From assembly GCA_963716925.1 (NCBI GenBank), contig CAVQUX010000010.1, forward strand, positions 1,426,001 to 1,490,000: a DNA stretch of 64,000 nt, written 5' to 3'. The stretch comes from DAISKN01 sp963716925. Its GTDB lineage: Bacteria; Acidobacteriota; Vicinamibacteria; Marinacidobacterales; SMYC01. Positions 37,517 to 45,415 of the stretch are shown here, one piece after another; within the stretch, counting starts at the first letter, position 1, and each line of letters opens with the position of its first letter. The position numbers were made by a program, and so were the translations under genes. The notes below the pieces were generated by a model. It had not been told where the DNA came from, ran no database searches, and worked only from the letters and a program-made list of their open reading frames with translations.

Positions 37517-40258
37517 ATGACAAAGAAGAAGACGATTGACACCGGCATCGTGGACTGCACCGAGCAGAAGCGGCTCAACGAGGCCCGCGAGGAAGGGATC
37601 CCCTGGAAGAAGTGGGGCCCGTACTTGAGCGAAAGGCAGTGGGGCACCGTCCGCGAGGACTACAGCACGGACGGCAACGCCTGGAACTACTTCACGCACG
37701 ACCAGTCCCGCTCCCGGGCCTACCGGTGGGGAGAGGACGGCCTCGGCGGGGTCTCGGACGACCAGCAGCGCCTGTGCTTCGCCCTCGCCCTCTGGAACGA
37801 GCGGGATCCCATCCTCAAGGAGCGCGCGTTCGGCCTCACCAACAGTGAGGGGAACCACGGCGAGGACGTCAAGGAGTACTACTTCTACCTCGACTCGACC
37901 CCGACCCACTCGTACATGAAGTATCTCTACAAGTATCCACACGGCGAGTATCCCTACCGGGACCTCGTCGAGACCAACCGGCGGCGCTCGAAGGAGGAGC
38001 TCGAGTACGAGCTCCTCGATACGGGAATCTTCGAAGGCGATCGCTACTTCGACGTCTTCCTCGAGTACGCCAAGTCGGGACCGGAGGACATCCTAATTAA
38101 GATGTCGGTCCACAACCGCGGGAAGGAAGCGGCCCGGCTGCACCTCCTTCCGACACTCTGGTTCCGGAACACCTGGTCTTCGGGAGACGAGGGAGAAAAA
38201 CCGATCCTCCGCGAAAAGGGGGGGGCGATCGTTGCCTCTCATCCCGAGCTCGGCGACTACACGCTCTCGTGCGGCGGCGCTCCGGAGCTGCTGTTCACGG
38301 AGAACGAGACGAACGCCCAGAGGCTCTGGGGCCAGCCGAACCCGACGCCGCACGTCAAGGACGCTTTTCACCGGTACGTGATCGGAGGCGAGCGGGACGC
38401 GGTGAATCCGTCAAAGACCGGGACGAAGGCCGCGGCACGCTACGTCCTCGAGGTGCCGGCAGGTGGCGCGGAGATCGTCCAGCTCCGGCTGACCAAGGGT
38501 GCGGAAGGCCAGAAGTTCGGAGCGGCATTCGAGGAGACGATGCGGCAGCGGCTCTTCGACGCCGACGAGTTCTACGAGCGGATCGCGCCCCGCTCGCTCG
38601 GCGAGGACGAGCGGCGGGTCCACCGCCAGGCGCTCGCGGGGATGCTCTGGACGAAGCAGTACTACTACTTCGACCTGGACCGCTGGCTGAAGGAGCACCA
38701 GGCGCACCCGCTCCTGGGCGGCGCCGGCCGCGGCGTCCGCAACGCCGAGTGGTACCACATGCTGAACGGCGACATCATCTCCATGCCGGATAAGTGGGAG
38801 TACCCCTGGTACGCGGCCTGGGACCTGGCCTTCCACACGATCGCGCTCTCGCTCGTGGACTTCGATTTCGCCAAGGAGCAGCTCCTCCTGATGCTCCGCA
38901 GCCTCTACAGCCACCCCAACGGTCAGATGCCGGCGTACGAGTGGAACTTCAGCGACGTGAACCCCCCGGTTCACGCCTGGGCGACGCTCTTCCTCTACAA
39001 GGTCGAGAAGAACCTGGGCCGGGAGGACCTCAAGTTCCTGGAGCGCTCGTTCCAGGGCCTGATGCTCAATTTCAACTGGTGGGTGAACCGGAAGGACCCG
39101 CAGGGAAAGAACGTCTTCGCCGGAGGTTTCCTCGGCCTCGACAACATCGGCGTCTTCGACCGCAGCTCTCCCCTCCCGACGGGCGGGTCGCTCGAGCAGG
39201 CGGACGGCACGGCCTGGATGGCCTTCTACAGCCAGTGCATGCTGGAGATGGCCCTCATCCTCGCCGAGCACGACGCGGTCTACGAAGAGACCGCCTTCAA
39301 GTTCGTCGAGACCGTCATCTGGATCTCCTACGCCATGGACAAGGCCGGCGAGCATCGGGACAACATGTGGGACGAGGAGGACGGCTTCTACTACGACGTC
39401 CTGCGGCTCCCGAACGGCGAGGCGTTCCGGCTGAAGGTCCGCTCGATGGTCGGGCTCCTGCCGCTCTGCGCGAGCACCATGATCGAGCAGGACATGGTGA
39501 CGCGCCACCCCCGGCTGATGGAGCTCATCGCGCTCTTCAAGAAGCGCCACCCCGAGGTGATCGCCCATGTGGCTCCGACGGTCGAGGGGTTCATCGGCCA
39601 CGCCGGGCGGCGGCTTCTCTCGCCCCTCACGCGGAGGAAGCTCGAGCGCATCCTCGGCTACCTCCTCGACGAGAATGAGTTCCTCTCCGCCTACGGCATT
39701 CGCGCCCTTTCGCGCCACCATCTCGAGCACCCGTTCGTCTTTCACGTCGCGGGCCAGGAGTACCGCGTGGAGTACCTCCCCGGCGACTCCAACAGCGGGA
39801 TGTTCGGAGGAAACTCGAACTGGCGGGGACCCATCTGGATGCCGGTCAACGTCCTGATCGTCCGGGGTCTCATGCAGCTCTACGCTTTCTACGGGGACGA
39901 CTTCAAGGTCGAGTGCCCGACCGGCTCCGGGAACCGGATGACGCTCTTCGAGGTCGCGAAGGAGATCTCGAGGCGCCTCGCGAGCCTCTTCCTGCGCGAC
40001 GCGAGCGGCCGCCGTCCGGTCCACGGCGGGGCTTCGAAGTTCCAGGAGGACCCGCACTGGCGCGACCTCATCCTCTTCTACGAGTACTTCCACGGCGACA
40101 ACGGGTCCGGCATCGGCGCCAGCCATCAGACCGGCTGGACCGGGCTCGTCGCGCGGCTCCTCGACCTCTTCGGACGCGTGACCGCGAAGGACGCCCTCGA
40201 AACTCCCAGGGAGAGGCTCGATGCGCGCCTGGTCCGGGAACAGGTAGGAGGTGAGTAG
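37517..40258 (+). CDS. GH63-type glucosidase / MGH1-like glycoside hydrolase, 913 aa
   Basis: The product has no signal peptide, so it is cytoplasmic. The N-terminal half is a beta-sandwich (GPYLSERQWGTVREDYS, YLYKYPHGEYPYRDLV); the C-terminal half is an (alpha/alpha)6 barrel with WYAAWDLAFHTIAL, GQMPAYEWNFSDVNPPVHAW, GGFLGLDNIGVFDRS and NWRGPIWMPVNVLIV. This matches the MGH1-type glucosidases of GH63, which cut alpha-glucosides or mannosyl/glucosyl-glycerate. ATG at 37517 has ACAGGAAAAG upstream. It is followed after 9 bp by the GH13 gene. Freed glucose could be oxidised by the neighbouring dehydrogenase. Substrate is inferred, not shown. Confidence 0.88.
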   Translation: MTKKKTIDTGIVDCTEQKRLNEAREEGIPWKKWGPYLSERQWGTVREDYSTDGNAWNYFTHDQSRSRAYRWGEDGLGGVSDDQQRLCFALALWNERDPILKERAFGLTNSEGNHGEDVKEYYFYLDSTPTHSYMKYLYKYPHGEYPYRDLVETNRRRSKEELEYELLDTGIFEGDRYFDVFLEYAKSGPEDILIKMSVHNRGKEAARLHLLPTLWFRNTWSSGDEGEKPILREKGGAIVASHPELGDYTLSCGGAPELLFTENETNAQRLWGQPNPTPHVKDAFHRYVIGGERDAVNPSKTGTKAAARYVLEVPAGGAEIVQLRLTKGAEGQKFGAAFEETMRQRLFDADEFYERIAPRSLGEDERRVHRQALAGMLWTKQYYYFDLDRWLKEHQAHPLLGGAGRGVRNAEWYHMLNGDIISMPDKWEYPWYAAWDLAFHTIALSLVDFDFAKEQLLLMLRSLYSHPNGQMPAYEWNFSDVNPPVHAWATLFLYKVEKNLGREDLKFLERSFQGLMLNFNWWVNRKDPQGKNVFAGGFLGLDNIGVFDRSSPLPTGGSLEQADGTAWMAFYSQCMLEMALILAEHDAVYEETAFKFVETVIWISYAMDKAGEHRDNMWDEEDGFYYDVLRLPNGEAFRLKVRSMVGLLPLCASTMIEQDMVTRHPRLMELIALFKKRHPEVIAHVAPTVEGFIGHAGRRLLSPLTRRKLERILGYLLDENEFLSAYGIRALSRHHLEHPFVFHVAGQEYRVEYLPGDSNSGMFGGNSNWRGPIWMPVNVLIVRGLMQLYAFYGDDFKVECPTGSGNRMTLFEVAKEISRRLASLFLRDASGRRPVHGGASKFQEDPHWRDLILFYEYFHGDNGSGIGASHQTGWTGLVARLLDLFGRVTAKDALETPRERLDARLVREQVGGE

Positions 40259-40267
40259 GAGGGCGCC

Positions 40268-41776
40268 ATGTCCGCACCTCGTTATCCCGCGCTCTTCCAG
40301 ATCAACACGCGGGTCCGGCTCGCCGAGCTCGCGGCCGCGCTGGGGCGAGAGGCGACTCTCGACGACATCCCTGACGCGGAGCTCGACCGGCTGGCCGCGG
40401 ACGGGTTCGACCTCGTGTGGTTCCTCGGCGTCTGGCAAACGGGCGAGGCGGCCCGGCGCGTCTCGCGCTCGAAGCCCGAGTGGCTCGCCGAGTACCGCCG
40501 CGTCCTCCCCGATTTCCGCGAGAAGGACGTCAGCGGCTCCTGCTTCGCGATCCGCGACTACCGGGCGCATGAGGACTTCGGCGGGGACGAGTCGCTCGCA
40601 CGGCTCCGCTGGCGTCTGAAGCGCCGCGGCCTGCGGCTCATCCTCGACTTCGTCCCCAACCACATGGCGCCGGACCACCCCTGGGTGGCCGAGCACCCGG
40701 ACTTCTTCGTGTCGGGGACGGAGGAGCAGCTCGCCGCTCAGCCCCAGAACTTCTGCCGCGTCGGGACGGGCCCGGACGCGCGCATCCTGGCCTACGGACG
40801 CGACCCCTACTTCGACGGCTGGCCGGACACGCTCCAGCTGAACTACGGCAACCCGGCTCTCCAGAATGCGATGCTGGGCGAGCTCGGTCGCATCGCGCAC
40901 CAGTGCGACGGCGTCCGCTGCGACATGGCGATGCTCGTCCTCCCCGAAGTCTTCGAAAGAACCTGGGGAATCGCGACGAGCCCCTTCTGGCCTCGCGCGA
41001 CCGCCGCCATTCGCACGGAGATCCCGGGCTTTCTCTTCCTCGCGGAGGTCTACTGGGACATGGAGTGGACGCTCCAACAGCAAGGGTTCGACTACACGTA
41101 CGAGAAGAGGCTCTACGACCGTCTCGAGAGGGGCAACGCGCGGGAGGTCCGGGAGCACTTCCTCGCCGGCCTCGACTACCAGGATCGCCTGGCGCGCTTT
41201 CTCGAGAACCACGACGAGCCGCGCGCGGCGGCGACCTTCCCGAACCACGAAGTCCATCGAGTGGCGGCCCTCATCACGTTCCTCTCACCGGGGCTTCGTT
41301 TCTTCCACCAGGGTCAGCGCGAAGGGAGGAGGGTTCGGATCTCGATCCACCTCGGGCGGGGGCCTTCGGAGCCAGTCGATGAAACGCTCCGCGGGTTCTA
41401 CGACCGGCTTCTCGCGTGCCTGAGGGACCCGGCGTTCCGGGAGGGGAGCTGGCGGCTTCTCGATTGCCGTCCGGCGTGGGACGGGAATTCCTCCTCGGAC
41501 GCCTTCGTCGCCTTCTCCTGGACCGGACCCGGGGAGCGCCGCCGTCTCGTCGCCGTCAACTACGCCGCGCACCCGAGCCAGTGCTACGTCGAGATGCCGT
41601 GGAGCGATCTGCAGGGCCGTAGCTGGCGGCTCGCCGACGGGATGGGCGACGACGTCTACGACCGGTCGGGCGACGAGCTCGTGGCACGCGGCCTCTACCT
41701 CGACATGCCCGCGTGGGGTCGCCACGTCTTCACCGTGGAGCCGGTCTCCATGGGCCAGCGCGGGCGGAACGGATGA
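40268..41776 (+). CDS. Alpha-amylase family (GH13) enzyme
   Basis: The 502 aa product has no signal peptide. GH13 motifs are clear: LILDFVPNHMA (region I), GVRCDMAML with the nucleophile Asp near 219, FLAEVYWDME with the acid/base Glu near 260, and ENHDEPRA with the transition-state Asp near 316. The N-terminus (FQINTRVRL) and the lack of B-domain calcium residues suggest an intracellular glucosidase, sucrose phosphorylase-like or trehalose-type enzyme rather than a starch amylase. A C-terminal beta domain ends HVFTVEPV. It lies 9 bp downstream of the GH63-type gene. Fragments of a second copy of its end occur at 42411-42491. Confidence 0.88.
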   Translation: MSAPRYPALFQINTRVRLAELAAALGREATLDDIPDAELDRLAADGFDLVWFLGVWQTGEAARRVSRSKPEWLAEYRRVLPDFREKDVSGSCFAIRDYRAHEDFGGDESLARLRWRLKRRGLRLILDFVPNHMAPDHPWVAEHPDFFVSGTEEQLAAQPQNFCRVGTGPDARILAYGRDPYFDGWPDTLQLNYGNPALQNAMLGELGRIAHQCDGVRCDMAMLVLPEVFERTWGIATSPFWPRATAAIRTEIPGFLFLAEVYWDMEWTLQQQGFDYTYEKRLYDRLERGNAREVREHFLAGLDYQDRLARFLENHDEPRAAATFPNHEVHRVAALITFLSPGLRFFHQGQREGRRVRISIHLGRGPSEPVDETLRGFYDRLLACLRDPAFREGSWRLLDCRPAWDGNSSSDAFVAFSWTGPGERRRLVAVNYAAHPSQCYVEMPWSDLQGRSWRLADGMGDDVYDRSGDELVARGLYLDMPAWGRHVFTVEPVSMGQRGRNG

Positions 41777-41797
41777 ACGGGTTCGGGGGGGCCGAGG

Positions 41798-41863
41798 ATG
41801 AAAGCGATCACAGTAGAGCGTGGCCGCGCGGGGAGCGCGCAGCTCGGCGAGGTGCCGGAGACG
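41798..41863 (+). pseudogene. Stub of a second glucose dehydrogenase gene
   Basis: The first 22 codons, MKAITVERGRAGSAQLGEV and on, match the start of the dehydrogenase at 35651 (MKAITVEPKKPGTARFEDV); the DNA is also similar. After PET the similarity stops and the frame runs on into the SemiSWEET start. With the GH13 end fragment at 42411, it suggests that a second gdh-to-GH13 block once existed and was replaced or collapsed. Confidence 0.6.
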
Positions 41864-41884
41864 CAAAGGAAAGGAGATGCCACG

Positions 41885-42286
41885 ATGAGCAAGGTTCGGT
41901 ACGATGGGCTCGCGCTCGATCTTCTGCTGCTGAGCGTATTCGCGCTCGGAGCCTGTGAGAGCCTGGGTATACACGACACGGAGAGCCTTCTCTCTCCCAC
42001 ACTCAAACGCTCCGAGGTGGTTGGCTTCGTGGCGGGTCTCGGAACGACCTTCGCGTCTCTGCCCGACTTGCTCGCGATGCTCGGGCGGCGCTCGACGGCG
42101 GGCATGAACCCGAGGATGGCGGGGATCATGTGCGTCTTTCAGTTCGCCTGGCTCTACTACGGCCTGCTGATCGCTTCGCGGCCGGTGATCGGCTGGAATG
42201 GCGTGGGAATCGTGATCAACGCTCTGAACGTCGGCGCGTACATGTACTTCCGGCGGGCAGAGGGGAGGCCGGCCAATCCTGGATAG
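41885..42286 (+). CDS. SemiSWEET-type sugar transporter
   Basis: The 133 aa product has three helices after a hydrophobic N-terminal extension. It matches the SemiSWEET/PQ-loop core: EVVGFVAGLGTTFASLPDLLA, then FQFAWLYYGLLIASRPVIGW and NGVGIVINALNVGAYMYFRR. The conserved PQ of helix 1 is PD here, while the W-x-x-YG and central Asn positions are kept. SemiSWEETs dimerise to carry sucrose or glucose by facilitated diffusion. At 133 aa it is longer than the usual 85-100 because of a first hydrophobic segment (LLLSVFALGACE), possibly a fourth helix or lipobox. ATG follows AAAGGAGAT. It closes the sugar module. Confidence 0.82.
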   Translation: MSKVRYDGLALDLLLLSVFALGACESLGIHDTESLLSPTLKRSEVVGFVAGLGTTFASLPDLLAMLGRRSTAGMNPRMAGIMCVFQFAWLYYGLLIASRPVIGWNGVGIVINALNVGAYMYFRRAEGRPANPG

Positions 42287-42410
42287 CCCTGGCCGCCGCC
42301 CTTACCTCACTCCTGACGGACCGGGCTCCGCCGGACTCACTTCGTGGATGACGTGCAGATCATGCGGCGGGAAGGGATCTCGAGGCGTGGCCTACTGATG
42401 AAGGAAGCAG

Positions 42411-42491
42411 GCGACCTGTTGCGGCAACGGCTGTACCTCGACCTGCCCGCGTGGGGCTCACCACATCTTCGCCGTCGCGCCCGCGGGGTGA
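42411..42491 (+). pseudogene. C-terminal fragment of a second GH13 gene
   Basis: The codons GDLLRQRLYLDLPAWG match the end of the GH13 enzyme (GDELVARGLYLDMPAWG). After one frame break the product reads HHIFAVAPAG and stops, like HVFTVEPV in the intact gene. Only the last 27 or so residues remain, 125 bp after the SemiSWEET gene. Together with the gdh stub at 41798 it brackets the SemiSWEET gene. Confidence 0.6.
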
Positions 42492-42659
42492 CGTGAACTT
42501 GCGGGGAGGCGAACCATGATCCGGGCGTGGTGCCGAGTGAAAGCGGATGAGCCCGACGAGGGCGGGTGACGGGCCGCTCACGGCCTCCGTTTGCGACCCG
42601 GCAATGAAGTCATTTGGCGCCCTCTGGCAAATCTGATACTCGTAGTTTATACTCTGAAT

Positions 42660-42908
42660 ATGACGAAGCAACTAATAGTGGAGTTGGATGAGCTCCTGGC
42701 TCGGGAACTGGAGCTGGTCGCGCCCGCCCACTCGCGCCGGCGCTCTGCCTTCGTCCGAGCCGCCCTGCGCCGCGCCCTGGACGAGCTCGCCGAGGCGCGA
42801 ATGGCGGAGGCGTACAAGGCGCAGCCCGACGTCGAACCTCCTCACTTCGACCCCCGCGTATGGGAGTCGCGGACGCCCCCGACAGCATCCCGGCGGAGAC
42901 GCCGTTGA
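42660..42908 (+). CDS. Ribbon-helix-helix antitoxin
   Basis: The 82 aa product starts MTKQLIVELDELLARELEL, a beta-strand followed by RRRSAFVRAALRRALDELAE, the helix pair of a CopG/MetJ-type DNA-binding domain, then a charged tail (VEPPHFDPRVW) that probably wraps the toxin. Its stop overlaps the start of a MazF/PemK-like toxin gene (TTGA at 42905-42908). The upstream AT-rich bases 42639-42660 (CGTAGTTTATACTCTG) are the likely autoregulated promoter. It neutralises the toxin and represses the operon, by family precedent. Confidence 0.85.
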   Translation: MTKQLIVELDELLARELELVAPAHSRRRSAFVRAALRRALDELAEARMAEAYKAQPDVEPPHFDPRVWESRTPPTASRRRRR

Positions 42909-43252
42909 AGCAATACGAGATCTGGTGGGCGCGGCTCCCGCAGCCCGTCGGCCGGCGTCCCGTGCTTCTGCTCTCGCGGAACTCGGCCTACGCGGTTCTG
43001 AACAAAGTCATCGTGGCGGAAGTGACGTCGACCATCCGTGACATCCCCGTGGAGGTGCGGCTCGGACCGAGGGAAGGCTTGTCGCAGCGCTCGGTCGCAA
43101 ATCTCGATAACGTCCACGTCGTGGCTCTCAGCGACCTCAATTCGAGGATCGGCGTGCTTTCGGCCTCCCGTGTTTCGGAGCTGAAGCGCGCTCTCGGATA
43201 TGCTCTCGATTGGCCCGAGCTGAAGCACGGCGGTGACGCCTTTCTCCAATAG
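42905..43252 (+). CDS. MazF/PemK-type toxin
   Basis: The 115 aa product begins LKQYEIWWARLPQPVGRRPVLLLSR, the usual PemK/MazF opening (G-RPVLLLS) for a small beta-barrel endoribonuclease. It continues NKVIVAEVTSTIRDIPVEV, then SVANLDNVHVVALSDL and a C-terminal helix. TTG at 42905 is preferred: GGCGGAG lies 6 bp upstream and it gives the normal 110-120 aa length and a 4-bp overlap with the antitoxin. An ATG at 42860 would add 15 residues without a ribosome binding site. The expected activity is sequence-specific cutting of mRNA. Confidence 0.88.
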   Translation: MKQYEIWWARLPQPVGRRPVLLLSRNSAYAVLNKVIVAEVTSTIRDIPVEVRLGPREGLSQRSVANLDNVHVVALSDLNSRIGVLSASRVSELKRALGYALDWPELKHGGDAFLQ

Positions 43253-43316
43253 GCCCAATCGAGCCAGGGCCGAGATGGAAACGCGGCGCTCGGGGTACGA
43301 CGCGACATCCCGGAGA

Positions 43317-44111
43317 TCACGCTCTCGATCCGCGGCCTGGCCTTGAAGTCGCTCGCCGCCGTTTCCGCGTCTTCTTTTGCAGCCGGAGCCACGCTCGGTG
43401 GTGCTCGCGGAGCCGGGCGATCGCCTCGTCCGCGTCGGCTACACAGACCGGAATCGCCATGTCCTCCGGATTGGCGAGCGGCGGATCCGTCGACAGCATG
43501 GAGGCCTTCGCCCATTCGATGAGGCCGAGCCACATCTTTCCCACGAGGATGAGAGGCACGTTCTCGAGGTGCTGGACCTGGAGCAGCTGCCAGATCATCA
43601 TCGTTTCCAGCACGGTGCCGATTCCACCCGGGGTGACGAGGAAGGCGTCGGAGGCGATCACGAACTGGTGGAGCCGGGTGAAGAACGTCCGGTGCTCGAA
43701 CGCTCGAGAGACGAAAGCGTTCACGTCCTGCTCGAACGGCAGCTCCACCCGGATGCCGTAGGAGCGGCTGCGCGCGGGGGCTTCCGCGGCGCCCTCGTTC
43801 GCGGCCTGCATCAGTCCCGGGCCGCCTCCGGTGACGATGTCGCAGCCCATCTCGGCGAGAGCCCTGGCCGCCCGCTTCGTTTCGTCGTACGCGAACGTTC
43901 CCCGCTCGACCCGGGCGGAGCCGAAGATGCTCACCCGGTACCGCTCGCGCCGCGACGGCCGAAGGCGCGTCAGGGTATTGACTACGTCCCAGAGTCCTAG
44001 GACCGAGGACCAGACGGCTTCCTTGACGGCCTCCTCGTCCGCGAGACGGATGACGATCGGATTTTCGCTTGGCCGGTTTTCTGGGGGGCATCGTTCTTGC
44101 TCCCGCGTCAC
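43317..44111 (-). CDS. LOG family protein (nucleotide 5'-monophosphate ribosidase-like)
   Basis: The 264 aa product carries the LOG/lysine-decarboxylase-like signature: SIFGSARVERG, CDIVTGGGPGLMQAAN, and the catalytic PGGIGTVLETMM. LOG enzymes release adenine or cytokinin from nucleoside monophosphates; many bacterial members are of unknown role. A GTG at 44111 overlaps the stop of the Ca2+/H+ exchanger (GTGA), so the two are coupled. The Arg/Lys-rich C-terminal tail (KKTRKRRR) is unusual and may bind nucleic acid or be a shuttle to nothing in particular. The active-site Glu and Arg pattern is intact. Confidence 0.9.
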   Translation of the reverse strand: MTREQERCPPENRPSENPIVIRLADEEAVKEAVWSSVLGLWDVVNTLTRLRPSRRERYRVSIFGSARVERGTFAYDETKRAARALAEMGCDIVTGGGPGLMQAANEGAAEAPARSRSYGIRVELPFEQDVNAFVSRAFEHRTFFTRLHQFVIASDAFLVTPGGIGTVLETMMIWQLLQVQHLENVPLILVGKMWLGLIEWAKASMLSTDPPLANPEDMAIPVCVADADEAIARLREHHRAWLRLQKKTRKRRRATSRPGRGSRA

Positions 44112-45202
44112 TGCATCTGGGGCGGAAGCATGTACAGCGTCATGGCGAAGACCAGGTACACCATGATCACCAGCACGCCGACGAACCACGCGGATCGGCC
44201 GCTGTTCGTTACCAGGAAGGCCGTCATCGTGGCGACCAGCATCATGAACACGGCGCCCGGCCAGAACTGCAGGCTCATCGGCGTCGGCCCCATGACGTAG
44301 CTGAGCAGCACCAGGACCGGGGCCACGAAGAGCGCGATCTGGACGGCGCTCCCGAGGGCGATGCCCACGCTCAAATCGAGGCGATTCTTCCACGCGCCGG
44401 AGAAGGCCGAGGCCATCTCCGCGGCGGCGCCCACCAGCGCTACGACGATGAAGCCAACGAAGGCCGGCGTCATCCCGAGCTCCACCGACGCGCCTTGCAC
44501 CGATTCGACGAAGATTTCACTGACGAGCGCGACCACGACCGTGACGCCGGCGAGCGTCGAGAGCGCGAGCCCGATCGGCCAGGGGGCTTCGTGGCTCTCC
44601 TCGTGCTCCGCCCCCGCGAACGCTTCGCGATGTGTCTTCAGCGAGAACAGGAGGCCCAGGCCGTAGGCGACCATGAGCAGTACCGACAAGCCCACACTCA
44701 GAGACTGCGCGAACGCCGCGGCGGGCGCCGAGTCGACCTCGCTCATCGCGGAGGGAATCAAGAGAGCGATGGTGGCGAGAAACAGCAAGCCGGCCTGGAG
44801 TCGGGCGCCCGCCTGGTTGAACTCCTGCATGTGATGCTTGATTCCTCCGAGGAGGAACGACGCGCCCAGCATGAAGAGCGTGTTGGTGACGATCGCCCCG
44901 GCGACCGAGGACTTCACCAGCATGTACTCCCCGGCGCGGAGCGCGGTGAGCGCGATGACGAGCTCCGTCAGGTTCCCGAGCGTGGCGTTGAGGAGACCGC
45001 CGACGGAGTCGCCGGTTTTGGCCGCCACGGATTCGGTGGCATGGCTGAGGAGCGTCGCCAGCGGCACGATGGCGAGAACGGAGAGCGCGAACAGGAGCGT
45101 GTGCCGTTCCGGTACCAGACTCTCGCCCGCGAAAACCACGGGAACGAAGACCAGAAGCCAGAGGAGGGGATTGTGACGGATCTCCTTGAGCAGAAGGTTC
45201 AT
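44108..45202 (-). CDS. Ca2+/H+ (cation/proton) exchanger, CaCA family
   Basis: The 364 aa product has about eleven helices and both alpha-repeats of CAX/ChaA exchangers: NATLGNLTELVIALTALRAG in the first half and VALVGAAAEMASAFSGAWKN in the second, each with the ion-binding Glu. A short acidic loop (AEHEESHE) separates the halves. It exports Ca2+ or other cations against protons across the inner membrane. The ATG at 45202 is 83 bp from palindrome copy b, which lies between it and the divergent secreted-protein gene. Coupled to the LOG gene. Confidence 0.92.
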   Translation of the reverse strand: MNLLLKEIRHNPLLWLLVFVPVVFAGESLVPERHTLLFALSVLAIVPLATLLSHATESVAAKTGDSVGGLLNATLGNLTELVIALTALRAGEYMLVKSSVAGAIVTNTLFMLGASFLLGGIKHHMQEFNQAGARLQAGLLFLATIALLIPSAMSEVDSAPAAAFAQSLSVGLSVLLMVAYGLGLLFSLKTHREAFAGAEHEESHEAPWPIGLALSTLAGVTVVVALVSEIFVESVQGASVELGMTPAFVGFIVVALVGAAAEMASAFSGAWKNRLDLSVGIALGSAVQIALFVAPVLVLLSYVMGPTPMSLQFWPGAVFMMLVATMTAFLVTNSGRSAWFVGVLVIMVYLVFAMTLYMLPPQMQ

Positions 45203-45284
45203 GCGAGTCCTCCAGCGCGGGAGTATGAGCCGCAGTAGAACCTCATCACAAGGGGGGAGGTTAGCGGACTTCCGCGGGGCAATA

Positions 45285-45302
45285 ACTCGTAAAACTACGA
45301 GG
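45285..45302. promoter_or_regulatory. Palindromic operator element, copy b
   Basis: On the plus strand ACTCGTAAAACTACGAGG (minus: CCTCGTAGTTTTACGAGT), perfect 6-bp arms. It sits between divergent genes: the Ca2+/H+ exchanger (start 45202) and the large secreted protein (start 45416). On the minus strand GTCCGCTAA follows after 15 bases; on the plus strand AGAATTTACGG follows after about 10-20 bases, both matching the flanks of the other copies. Confidence 0.7.
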
Positions 45303-45415
45303 TCGAGAAGAAGAATTTACGGATCCCGGGAGTCTCTCGGTTTCGGGTGGGCGATTGCGTCGTATAGTTGTCACGACGGGAGTGTTTGCATGCCCGCGTC
45401 GAGAAAGGAATCGAC

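Noticed and set aside
38411..41257. A 948-codon minus-strand frame across the GH63 and GH13 genes
   Set aside because: It spans two unrelated genes and their gap with biased composition; both genes on the plus strand have full catalytic motifs.
42639..42655. CTCGTAGTTTATAC before the RHH antitoxin as a sixth copy of the palindrome
   Set aside because: Only the left arm matches, the right arm is missing and neither flank block is present. The bases fit an antitoxin promoter better.
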